This document shows positions 9,321 to 16,490 of a stretch of 64,000 nucleotides of DNA, in pieces. The notes beneath the pieces were generated by a model. The model was given only the letters and a program-made list of their open reading frames with translations, ran no database searches and had not been told where the DNA came from. The number at the start of each line of letters is the position of its first letter. Position 1 is the first letter of the stretch. The stretch is from Pseudomonadota bacterium (GTDB taxonomy: Bacteria; Pseudomonadota; Gammaproteobacteria; Burkholderiales; Burkholderiaceae_C). A program made the position numbers and the translations under genes. Location: assembly GCA_963204815.1 (NCBI GenBank), contig CAUJHQ010000048.1, positions 45,157 through 109,156 on the forward strand, written 5' to 3'.

Positions 9321-10893
9321 GGCCGCGCGCGAGCACCGCGTCGTCGTCGTCGGCGCCGGCATCGGCGGGCTCGTCAGCGCGCTGCTGCTCGCCCACCGCG
9401 GGCTCGACGTCACGCTGGTGGAGGCCGCGGCCACGCCGGGCGGCAAGATGCGCCAGCTGCACGTGGGCGGTGCGGCCATCGACGCCGGCCCCACCGTCTT
9501 CACGATGCGCTGGGTGTTCGAGCAGATCCTCGGTGCCGCCGACTTCTCGCTCGCCGACCTGCCGCGGCTGACGCCGCTGGACACGCTGGCGCGCCACGCC
9601 TGGCGCGGCCAGGCCGCCACGCTCGACCTGCACGCCAGCCAGGAGAAGAGCACCGAGGCCATCGGTGCCTTCGCCGGCGCCGCCGAGGCGCGCCGCTTCG
9701 TCACCTTCTGCGAGCAGGCGCGCCGCGTCTACCAGGCGCTCGAAGGCCCGTACATCCGCGCGCCGCGGCCGCAGCCGTACGCGATGGCCGGCGACCTCGG
9801 CCTGCGCGGCATGGCCGCATTGATGTCGCTGGGGCCGTTCGCGAGCCTGTGGCGCTCGCTCGGCCGCCACTTCCACGACCCCCGCCTGCGCCAGCTGTTC
9901 GCGCGCTACGCCACCTACTGCGGCGCGTCGCCCTGGCAGGCACCGGCGACGCTGATGCTGGTGGCGCAGGTCGAGATGGACGGCGTCTGGTCGGTCGACG
10001 GCGGCATGCACGCCGTGGCGCGCTGCTTCGCCGACCTGGCCGTGCGGCGCGGCGCGGTGCTGCGCTGCTCGAGCCCGGTCGAACGCATCCTCGTGCAGGG
10101 CGGCCGCGTGCGCGGCGTGCGGCTGGCCGGCGGCGAGGAACTCGCGGCCGACTCGGTGGTGTTCAACGGCGATCCGCAGGCGCTGGTGCAGGGGCTGCTG
10201 GGGCCGCAGGTCACGCACGCGGTGCCGCCGGTGCCGCCGGCGCGGCGCTCGCTGTCGGCGCTGACCTGGTCGATGCACGCCCCGACGGCGGGCTTCGAGC
10301 TCGCACGCCACAACGTCTTCTTCGACGACGACTACAAGTCCGAGTTCGACGACATCTTCCGCCGCCGGCGCCTGCCGCAGGCCGGCACCGTCTACGTCTG
10401 CGCACAGGACCGCGGCGCCGCCGCCGAGCCTGCCGCCGGCGCCCCCGAACGCCTGCTGTGCCTGGTGAATGCGCCGGCCGACGGCGACCGCCGCCCCTTC
10501 GACGCCCAGGAGACCGACCCATGCGAACGACAGAGCCTGGCGCTCCTGCGTGGCTGCGGCTTGCAGATCGACCCGACGCCGCAGGCGGTGCAGCGCACGA
10601 CGCCGGCGGACTTCAACCGCCTCTTCCCGGCCACCGGGGGGGCCTTGTACGGGCAGGCGACGCATGGCTGGATGGCGCCGTTCCGGCGGCCGGCCGCGAT
10701 CTGCCGGGTGCCGGGCCTGCTGCTGGCGGGCGGGGGCGTGCACCCGGGGCCGGGCGTGCCGATGGCGGCGCTGTCGGGCCAGCGGGCGGCCGTGACGCTG
10801 ATGGCGCACCTCGATTCGACCAGCCGGTCGCGGCGGGCGGCTATCTCTGGTGGTACGTCGACGCGATCAGCGACGACGGTCGCCACGCCTTGA
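9313..10893 (+). CDS. crtD: CrtD, hydroxyneurosporene (methoxyneurosporene) desaturase
   Basis: A 526-residue FAD-dependent carotenoid 3,4-desaturase of the CrtI family. The dinucleotide-binding motif VVVGAGIGGLVSALLLA lies at about residues 11-27, and the C-terminal family signature GGGVHPGPGVPMAALSG is intact. After SGQRAAVTLMAHL the last 28 residues (Ser/Arg/Thr-rich) lose family character, because this DNA already encodes the crtC N-terminus in another frame. The start ATG lies within the crtA stop region (8-base overlap). The order crtA-crtD-crtC suggests one transcript. Confidence 0.92.
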   Translation: MAEAAREHRVVVVGAGIGGLVSALLLAHRGLDVTLVEAAATPGGKMRQLHVGGAAIDAGPTVFTMRWVFEQILGAADFSLADLPRLTPLDTLARHAWRGQAATLDLHASQEKSTEAIGAFAGAAEARRFVTFCEQARRVYQALEGPYIRAPRPQPYAMAGDLGLRGMAALMSLGPFASLWRSLGRHFHDPRLRQLFARYATYCGASPWQAPATLMLVAQVEMDGVWSVDGGMHAVARCFADLAVRRGAVLRCSSPVERILVQGGRVRGVRLAGGEELAADSVVFNGDPQALVQGLLGPQVTHAVPPVPPARRSLSALTWSMHAPTAGFELARHNVFFDDDYKSEFDDIFRRRRLPQAGTVYVCAQDRGAAAEPAAGAPERLLCLVNAPADGDRRPFDAQETDPCERQSLALLRGCGLQIDPTPQAVQRTTPADFNRLFPATGGALYGQATHGWMAPFRRPAAICRVPGLLLAGGGVHPGPGVPMAALSGQRAAVTLMAHLDSTSRSRRAAISGGTSTRSATTVATP

Positions 10894-11741
10894 CCATCAT
10901 CGCGTTCGTGGGCAGCTGCTTCTCCCCCTACTACGCCTGGGCGCTCGGCCGGAACCCGGCCACCGCCGCGGAGAACCACTGCGCGGTCAACGTCGCGCTG
11001 TACGGCGACAGCGGCCGCCGCTGGACCATGACCGAGCGCAGCCGCCGCCACCTGCAGCGCAGCGCGCGCGAACTCGTCATCGGCCCCAGCCGCGTGCGCT
11101 GGGACGGCCGCTCGCTCGTCATCGACCTCGACGAGATCGGCGTCCCGATCCCGCAGCGCGTGCGCGGTCGCGTGCGCGTGTCGCCGCGCGGCTTGTCCAC
11201 CTTCAACACCGCGCTCGACGCCGCTGGCCACCACCGCTGGGGCCCGATCGCGCCGTGCGCGCGCGTCGAGGTCGAACTCAAGCAGCCGAACGCCCGCTGG
11301 AGCGGCGAGGCCTACCTCGACTCGAACGAGGGCGACGAGCCGATCCACACCCCCTTCGTCGAATGGGACTGGTCGCGTGCCGCGCTGAAGGACGGCAGCA
11401 CCGCCGTCATCTACGACGTGCGCGCCAAGCTCGGCGAAGACCGCGTGATCGCCCGCCGCTTCCGCCCCGACGGCAGCTCGGAAGCCTTCGTGCCGCCGCC
11501 GCGCCAGGCGTTGCCGCGCACCTTCTGGCGCATGCCGCGCACGATGCGCAGCGACGCCGGCGCGCCGCCCGCGCGCGTGGCGCAGACGCTGGAGGACACG
11601 CCGTTCTACGTGCGCTCGGTGCTCGAGTCCAGCCTGCTCGGCGAGCGAGTCACATCCGTGCACGAGACGCTGAGCGTGCCGCGCGTGGTGTCGCGCAGCA
11701 CGCGCTTCATGTTGCCGTGGCGCATGCCGCGGGTGCGTTGA
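10803..11741 (+). CDS. crtC: CrtC, acyclic carotenoid 1,2-hydratase (start unresolved)
   Basis: An about 310-residue hydroxyneurosporene synthase that adds water to the terminal double bond of neurosporene or lycopene. The family N-terminus is clear (FDQPVAAGGYLWWYVDAI, then GSCFSPYYAWA), and further conserved parts (WGPIAPCARVEV and FVEWDWSRA) follow. No ATG, GTG or TTG is in frame just upstream of this N-terminus; the nearest ATG (10801) is in the crtD frame. The given start is therefore only the conserved beginning. The region lies wholly within the end of crtD. Either a one-base frameshift, a non-standard start, or a -1 slip from crtD is needed. Confidence 0.85.
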   Translation, partial: GAPRFDQPVAAGGYLWWYVDAISDDGRHALTIIAFVGSCFSPYYAWALGRNPATAAENHCAVNVALYGDSGRRWTMTERSRRHLQRSARELVIGPSRVRWDGRSLVIDLDEIGVPIPQRVRGRVRVSPRGLSTFNTALDAAGHHRWGPIAPCARVEVELKQPNARWSGEAYLDSNEGDEPIHTPFVEWDWSRAALKDGSTAVIYDVRAKLGEDRVIARRFRPDGSSEAFVPPPRQALPRTFWRMPRTMRSDAGAPPARVAQTLEDTPFYVRSVLESSLLGERVTSVHETLSVPRVVSRSTRFMLPWRMPRVR

Positions 11742-11761
11742 CGACCGGAAAGCCGAAGGCC

Positions 11762-13210
11762 ATGAACCTGAACCGCGAAATGCTGCAACGCGTTGCCCGC
11801 CTGGCGCCGCGCTGGTTGCCGTTCGCGGACGCCGCGTCGCCCGAGATGCCGCTGCACCGGCTGCTGCGCCTGTCGCTGTTCCAGGTGTCGGTCGGCATGG
11901 CGCTGGTGCTGCTGGTGGGCACGCTGAACCGCGTGATGATCGTCGAGCTCGGCGTGCCGGCGTCGCTGGTGGCGGTGATGATCGCGCTGCCGGTGCTGTT
12001 CGCGCCGGTGCGGGCGCTGATCGGCTTCCGTTCCGACACCCACCAGTCGGCGCTCGGCTGGCGCCGCGTGCCCTTCATCTGGAAGGGCACGATGATCCAG
12101 TTCGGCGGCCTGGCCATCATGCCGTTCGCGCTGCTCGTGCTGTCGGGCGGCGGCAACGCGAACCAGTGGCCGGTGTGGATCGGCCAGCTCGGCGCCGGGC
12201 TCGCGTTCCTGCTCGTCGGCGCCGGCCTGCACATCACGCAGACGGCCGGCCTCGCGCTCGCCACCGACCTCACGAAGCCGGAGGCGCAGCCCAAGGTGGT
12301 CGGCCTGATGTACGTCTCCCAGCTGCTCGGCATGGGCGTGGCGGCGCTGGTGTTCGGCTGGCTGCTCGAGGACTTCAGTCCCGGCCGCCTGGTGCGCGTG
12401 ATCCAGGGCTCGGCGGTCGTCACGATCGCGCTCAACATCGTCGCGCTGTGGAAGCAGGAGACGCGCAACCCCGCGCGCACGCGCCGCGGCCAGCCGCAGC
12501 CCAGCTTCGCCGAGGCCTGGGCGCGCTTCCGCGAAGGCGAGCACGCGATGCGCCGCCTGGTGGCCGTGGGCCTGGGCACGATGGCCTTCGGCATGCAGGA
12601 CGTGCTGCTCGAACCCTACGGCGGCCAGGTGCTCGGCATGTCGGTCGGCGCGACCACGCAGCTCACCGCCACGCTTGCCATCGGGGGCCTGATCGGTTTC
12701 GGCTTCGCGTCGCACGTGCTGGGGCGCGGGGCCGACGCGTTCCGCATGTCGATCGCGGGCGTGCTGGTCGGCGTGCCGGCCTTCGCCATCGTCATCGCCT
12801 CGGCGCCGCTGGGCATGCCGGCGCTCTTCGCGTTCGGCGCCTGGCTCATCGGCATCGGCGGCGGCATCTTCGGCCATGGCACGCTGACGGCAACGATGCG
12901 GCTCGCGCCGCCGTCCCAGGTCGGCCTCGCGCTCGGCGCCTGGGGTGCCGTGCAGGCCACCGCGGCGGGCGTGGCGGTCGCCTTCGGCGGTGTCATGCGC
13001 GACCTCGTCAACACCTTCGCCGGCGGCGTGGCCGACGGCGCGCTGCACGCCGGGGCCACCGGCTATTCCGCCGTCTACGCGCTCGAGATCCTGCTGCTCG
13101 TCGCCACCGCGCTCGTCATGGCACCGCTGGTGCGCCGCTCGCCCCTCCCATTCCCCCAGAGCGCCCATGCCGATGCGCGCGCCACCCTTTCGCAAGAGGC
13201 CCTGAAATGA
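11762..13210 (+). CDS. pucC: PucC-family antenna assembly transporter (copy 1)
   Basis: A 482-residue, about 12-span major-facilitator-type protein of the PucC/LhaA (BCH1) family, required for assembly or stability of light-harvesting complexes, possibly by delivering bacteriochlorophyll. Signature stretches are SLFQVSVGMALVLLVGTLNR, GWRRVPFIWKG and QDVLLEPYGGQVLGMSVG. It is closely similar along its length to the protein at 19534-20967, so the two are paralogues. Its position after crtC and close to pucBA supports pucC rather than lhaA. It begins 20 bases after crtC; its stop overlaps the next ATG as ATGA. Confidence 0.88.
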   Translation: MNLNREMLQRVARLAPRWLPFADAASPEMPLHRLLRLSLFQVSVGMALVLLVGTLNRVMIVELGVPASLVAVMIALPVLFAPVRALIGFRSDTHQSALGWRRVPFIWKGTMIQFGGLAIMPFALLVLSGGGNANQWPVWIGQLGAGLAFLLVGAGLHITQTAGLALATDLTKPEAQPKVVGLMYVSQLLGMGVAALVFGWLLEDFSPGRLVRVIQGSAVVTIALNIVALWKQETRNPARTRRGQPQPSFAEAWARFREGEHAMRRLVAVGLGTMAFGMQDVLLEPYGGQVLGMSVGATTQLTATLAIGGLIGFGFASHVLGRGADAFRMSIAGVLVGVPAFAIVIASAPLGMPALFAFGAWLIGIGGGIFGHGTLTATMRLAPPSQVGLALGAWGAVQATAAGVAVAFGGVMRDLVNTFAGGVADGALHAGATGYSAVYALEILLLVATALVMAPLVRRSPLPFPQSAHADARATLSQEALK

Positions 13211-13683
13211 TGAATCGCACCTTCTGGGGCACGCCCCACACCGAGACCGACATGAACGCCTTCGAGGCCGCGCTGCTGCACCGAGCGCCCGCCGTCGCCG
13301 CCGGCCAGTTCAGTGCCGCCGTCGCGGCCGACGATCTGCTCGAACGCGTCGTGCGGCGATCCGGCGCGCTGCTGCAGGCCGACGCGGTCTTCTCGATCGT
13401 GGCGTTGCTGTTCATCTACAAGTCGTCGACCGACGGGCTCGCCACCGTGCTCCTGCTGAACCGCTGGTCCTTCGGGCTCGCGGTGGCGGCGTGCGTGCTG
13501 CTGCTCACGAACCTGGGCCTCAGCTGGGCGCGCAAGGTCGGCGAAACCTACGCCGACCCGCGCGAGGCGTTCTCGTTCACGATGGACAGCTACCGCCGGC
13601 GCGCCTGGCGCTTCACGGTGTCGCTGTGGCTGTCGATCGCGGCCTTCGTGCTGATGCTGGTGGCGGTCTGGCAGTTGCCCTGA
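13207..13683 (+). CDS. Unknown membrane protein, 158 residues
   Basis: I do not recognise the family. There is a polar N-terminal domain of about 60 residues (ending DDLLERVVRRSGALLQ) followed by three likely spans: DAVFSIVALLFIY, WSFGLAVAACVLLLTNLG and SLWLSIAAFVLMLVAVW. A soluble loop containing KVGETYADPREAFSFTMDSY separates spans 2 and 3. It is translationally coupled to pucC (ATGA), and a strong terminator follows, so it is the last gene of the puf-crt-pucC unit. This position suggests a role in photosystem assembly, but nothing in the sequence proves it. Confidence 0.75.
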   Translation: MMNRTFWGTPHTETDMNAFEAALLHRAPAVAAGQFSAAVAADDLLERVVRRSGALLQADAVFSIVALLFIYKSSTDGLATVLLLNRWSFGLAVAACVLLLTNLGLSWARKVGETYADPREAFSFTMDSYRRRAWRFTVSLWLSIAAFVLMLVAVWQLP

Positions 13684-13706
13684 AACGGCACTTCCAGGCT
13701 TCGCTG

Positions 13707-13734
13707 AAAGGCCGGCACCTGCCGGCCTTTTTCA
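13707..13734 (+). terminator. Rho-independent terminator after the pucC unit
   Basis: A perfect 10-base-pair stem AAAGGCCGGC / GCCGGCCTTT with an ACCT loop is followed by further T residues (TTTTT in all). It lies 23 bases after the stop of the 158-residue ORF and ends the plus-strand photosynthesis unit. Confidence 0.88.
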
Positions 13735-13788
13735 TGGGCGGCCTCGAACGGGGCCCGCCGCTTCGGCGCAGCGCCTCCTGAAACGAAC

Positions 13789-13821
13789 CGGGGCCGGGAT
13801 CCTCGCGGATCACCGGCCCCG
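13789..13821 (-). terminator. Probable terminator of pucBA
   Basis: CGGGGCCGGGATC and its near-complement GATCACCGGCCCCG form a long GC-rich stem about 30 bases beyond the pucA stop on the minus strand. It is followed in that direction by GGTTCGTTT, a poor T tract. It probably ends the short pucBA message. Confidence 0.55.
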
Positions 13822-13850
13822 TGCTTCTGGCGAACCAGAAGACGTCGAAG

Positions 13851-14069
13851 CTACTGCTTCAAGGGTGTCCCGGCCTGTGCGGTCACGGTGCTGGTGTCCA
13901 GCGCCGCGGCCTTCTTGGCCTTCATGCCACCTTCATGGTAGGCGGGCAGCCAGGTCGTGTGGGTGTACAGCATGTAGTGCACCATGAACGAGCTGACAGC
14001 CACGGCCGTCAGGAACAGGGGCACGCCGACCGTCGGCTTCACCACGCGCCAAATCTTGCCTTGGTTCAT
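13851..14069 (-). CDS. pucA: PucA, LH2 antenna alpha subunit
   Basis: A 72-residue alpha apoprotein of the peripheral antenna. It starts MNQGKIWRVVKPTVGVP, typical of LH2 alpha, and has the B850-ligating His31 (SFMVHYML). After the span it reads THTTWLPAYHEGG. Residue 44 is Tyr, but residue 45 is His, where well-studied B800-850 complexes have Trp; the Tyr44/Trp45 pair normally hydrogen-bonds B850 acetyl groups. The tail is Lys-, Ala- and Thr-rich. It starts 12 bases after pucB. No second puc pair is present in the window. Confidence 0.95.
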   Translation of the reverse strand: MNQGKIWRVVKPTVGVPLFLTAVAVSSFMVHYMLYTHTTWLPAYHEGGMKAKKAAALDTSTVTAQAGTPLKQ

Positions 14070-14081
14070 TTGGTTTTCTCC

Positions 14082-14237
14082 TTAATGAAGCCAGGGCGAG
14101 TAGATGTACGCGAAGAAGTGCGCGAGCAGGGCGATCAGGCCGAACGTGCGGGTGCCGTCGACCAGTCCTTGCTGCAATTCTTCGGCTTCCGCCGTGGTCA
14201 AACCGGACGGCCAAACCCGATCGGGATCATTTGCCAT
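14082..14237 (-). CDS. pucB: PucB, LH2 antenna beta subunit
   Basis: A 51-residue beta apoprotein. It has the LH2 N-terminus (VWPSGLTTAEAEEL), the DGTRTFG segment, the B850-ligating His40 (LLAHFFAY) and the end SPWLH. The ORF-track start at 14306 adds 23 residues unlike any antenna; ATG 14237, just after an AGGAGAATACG ribosome-binding site, is preferred. Residue 22 is Gln in EELQQ, where most LH2 beta chains have His (EELHK or EEVHK) in the B800 pocket; the Arg of GTR is kept. Confidence 0.94.
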   Translation of the reverse strand: MANDPDRVWPSGLTTAEAEELQQGLVDGTRTFGLIALLAHFFAYIYSPWLH

Positions 14238-14439
14238 CTCGTATTCTCCTACTGTGACAATCCGTGCTGAACCCGCACGAGGGCTACTTGTGGCACGTTG
14301 CGCCACCTATTTCCCTTCGGATCTGAAAGGGAAATTCTCTTTGACCGACTGTAATCAGTCGGGTCGAATTCAATATGGTCTTCGTCAATGGAACGACATA
14401 TTCCAGACGAATATTCCGAGCCCAAACGGCAGCGCGCAT
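14238..14439 (-). promoter_or_regulatory. pucBA leader and promoter region
   Basis: This stretch of about 200 bases has no supportable gene and is clearly richer in A+T than its surroundings. It holds GTGGC/GCCAC (14290-14306), a 9-bp stem ATTTCCCTT/AAGGGAAAT (14309-14335), a perfect dyad CCGACT-GTAATC-AGTCGG (14345-14362), and two direct copies of ATATTCC 13 bases apart (14398, 14411). The pucBA promoter is expected here, with the hairpins in the untranslated leader. I find no TGT-N12-ACA PpsR operator in it. Confidence 0.5.
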
Positions 14440-14589
14440 TCATTGCGAATTCCGTCCGCGCTCGCGTTGTGATTCGCGCCGGCGCCTCTCGCGTGCCAGG
14501 TCGCGCAATTGCCAGACCGCAAACCCCAGCACGACGCCGAACACGAGCACCAGCTCGACGAGGATGAAGGGCCAGTGGCCGTGGTCCAT
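14440..14589 (-). CDS. 49-residue single-span membrane protein downstream of crtB
   Basis: A small ORF below the ORF-track size limit. It reads MDHGHWPFILVELVLVFG at the start, has one strong span (about 8-27), then a highly basic tail (RDLARERRRRESQRERGR). The ATG lies only 6 bases after the crtB stop, so it is probably the last gene of the superoperon. The layout (short lumenal start, one span, Arg-rich cytoplasmic tail) recalls small helper proteins such as CcmD, but I see no firm homology. Its ORF stops just before the pucBA promoter region. Confidence 0.6.
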   Translation of the reverse strand: MDHGHWPFILVELVLVFGVVLGFAVWQLRDLARERRRRESQRERGRNSQ

Positions 14590-14595
14590 GGCGCG

Positions 14596-15642
14596 TCATC
14601 GGAAGGCGCGTTGCTGCGTGGCGCGGCGCTCCGTGAGCTCGATCATCCAGCCCACGCGGTCGTCGAAGCTGCGGCTGGCGGGCGCCTCGGGCGCCGGCGT
14701 GTCGACCGCGGCGTCGACGAGGAAACGCACCGCCGGCAGCACCGGCAGCGTGGCGCCGGCGTCGGCGGGCGCCACCAGGGCGGCGGTGCCGGCGCGCGCG
14801 ATCAACGCCAGCTTGCGACCTTTGCCCACCACCGCGCGCTGCGTGATGCTGTCGCAGCCGCGCCGTTCGAGCTCGCGGCCGATCTCCGCGTAGACCAACC
14901 GGGCGGCGTGGATGGCCGGGCGGCAGTCGCGGGGCAGCAGCGCCACGCCGTGCTCGGCGCGTGCATAGAGCGAGTCGGCCGCGGCGAGCAGGCGCTGCAC
15001 GACACCGGCGATGGCGGCGTCGAAGCGCGGCGCCGCGAGCCAGGCGTCGGCGTCGATGCCGGCTTCGGCGAGCCAGCGGCGCGGCAGGTAGAGGCGGCCG
15101 TTGCGGGCGTCCTCGCCGACGTCGCGGGCGATGTTGGTGAGCTGCATCGCGACGCCCAGGTCACAGGCGCGTGCCAGTGCGGCCTCGCCGCGCGCGCCCA
15201 TCACCAGCGCCATCATCGCGCCCACGGTGCCGGCGACGCGGGCGCCGTAGGCGTACACGTCGGACAGCGTCTCGTAGCAGCGGCCGGCAGCGTCCCAGAG
15301 GAAGCCTTCGAGCAGCGCGTCGAGCAGTTCGCGCGGGATGCGGTGGCGGTGCACCACGCAGGCGAGCGCGCGGTCGACGTCCACCTCGCGCGGCCGGCCG
15401 TCGTAGACGGCGTCGAGGCGCTGGCGCAGGCCGTGCATCGCGGCGGTGGCGTCGGTGCCGAGGTCGATCTCGTCGTCGGCCAGGCGGCAGAAGGCGTACA
15501 GCGCACTGGCCGGCGCGCGCACGCGTGCGGGCAGCAGCAGCGACGCGGCGAAGAAGGTCTTCGAGCCGCCGCGCATGAGCCGGCGGCAGGCCGCCAGGTC
15601 GTAGGGCGGCAGTGAGGCGGTGTCAGGCCAGTGCGTCGACAT
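14596..15642 (-). CDS. crtB: CrtB, phytoene synthase
   Basis: A 348-residue enzyme that condenses two geranylgeranyl diphosphates to phytoene, the first committed carotenoid step. Both Asp-rich prenyl-binding motifs are present: CRLADDEID at about 51-59 and QLTNIARDVGEDARNGRLYLP near 166-186. The start overlaps the puhE stop by 20 bases. It lies at the end of the bch-puh superoperon, apart from the other crt genes. Confidence 0.95.
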   Translation of the reverse strand: MSTHWPDTASLPPYDLAACRRLMRGGSKTFFAASLLLPARVRAPASALYAFCRLADDEIDLGTDATAAMHGLRQRLDAVYDGRPREVDVDRALACVVHRHRIPRELLDALLEGFLWDAAGRCYETLSDVYAYGARVAGTVGAMMALVMGARGEAALARACDLGVAMQLTNIARDVGEDARNGRLYLPRRWLAEAGIDADAWLAAPRFDAAIAGVVQRLLAAADSLYARAEHGVALLPRDCRPAIHAARLVYAEIGRELERRGCDSITQRAVVGKGRKLALIARAGTAALVAPADAGATLPVLPAVRFLVDAAVDTPAPEAPASRSFDDRVGWMIELTERRATQQRAFR

Positions 15643-16465
15643 GGTCGCCTCCGTTGGGGGTTTCGCTCTTCAGGACGTTCTCGCGCCCGGCACCGTGCCG
15701 CACGCGCGCGGCGGCGCGGAGCGCCCAGCGCCACAGCGCCGTGGCATCCAGCGGCAGCACGAGCAGCCAGTGCTCGACGATCGCCAGCACCAGCAGCGTG
15801 GCGACGAGCAGTGCGCCGGCGAAGCGCGCGCTGCCGGGTGGCGCGGCCACCGCCTCGGCGATGACGAGCGCCGCCACCGCGGTGGCCAGCGTCACGGCCA
15901 GCGGGAACAGCCGGTTCATCGGCCGCCGGCGGAAGTAGCTGCCCAGGTACGCCAGATGCGGCGGCAGCAGCTCGATGCTGAGGTTGCGCACGCCGAGGAA
16001 GACGTTGAGCTTGGCGCTGATGCGCATCACCCACAGCACCGCGAAGGTGGCGGTGCCGACCTGGTTGGCTTCGCCCCAGGTGGCGGCGACGATGGCGGCG
16101 CCGGACGCCAGGATCGCGAGCTCGTGCCACAGCACGGCCCCGAAGGCCTGGTTGAAGCGAGTCCAGCCGCGCACGCCCTCGTCGGCGGCGCGCCGGCGCG
16201 GGCCGGTGACCCAGCCGGTGAGGAACGACAGCTCGTGCCAGCCCCACACCAGCAGCGCGCAGGTGAAGGCACAGTACGCGCCGGCCACGCTGGTCTGCGG
16301 CGCGGTGTGCACGAGGCCGACGTAGGCCCCCAGCGCAAGCAGCGTCGAGATCAGGTGGCTCCAGCGGAAGGTGGTGCGGGGCAGGCCGTCGAGCAGCAGC
16401 ACGATGCCGGTGGAGAACCACCAGACGAAGATCGCGAAGGCGATCGGGAGTGCGTACTCGAGCAT
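15623..16465 (-). CDS. puhE: PuhE, photosynthetic complex assembly protein (DUF3623)
   Basis: A 280-residue polytopic membrane protein with about seven or eight spans. It starts MLEYALPIAFAIFVWWFSTG and contains WGWHELSFLTGW and RISAKLNVFLGVRNLSIELLP, the conserved stretch of the family. PuhE affects reaction-centre and LH1 content in Rhodobacter; its exact action is unknown. It lies between acsF (25-base gap) and crtB (20-base overlap). Confidence 0.9.
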   Translation of the reverse strand: MLEYALPIAFAIFVWWFSTGIVLLLDGLPRTTFRWSHLISTLLALGAYVGLVHTAPQTSVAGAYCAFTCALLVWGWHELSFLTGWVTGPRRRAADEGVRGWTRFNQAFGAVLWHELAILASGAAIVAATWGEANQVGTATFAVLWVMRISAKLNVFLGVRNLSIELLPPHLAYLGSYFRRRPMNRLFPLAVTLATAVAALVIAEAVAAPPGSARFAGALLVATLLVLAIVEHWLLVLPLDATALWRWALRAAARVRHGAGRENVLKSETPNGGDHVDALA

Positions 16466-16490
16466 GGGCGTGCCGGGCGTCGCGTTCGGG

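Noticed and set aside
13207-13683. A phage-defence (SLATT/Pycsar-type) membrane effector
   Set aside because: The span layout is superficially similar, but no nucleotide cyclase or other defence gene is nearby and the gene is coupled to pucC.
14238-14439. A PpsR operator in front of pucBA
   Set aside because: Each TGT in the gap was checked for ACA or ACG 12 bases further on; none fits.
14249-14599. 116-codon minus-strand ORF in the crtB-pucB gap
   Set aside because: It runs through the pucBA promoter structures, lacks any family likeness, and overlaps the better-supported 49-codon ORF in another frame.
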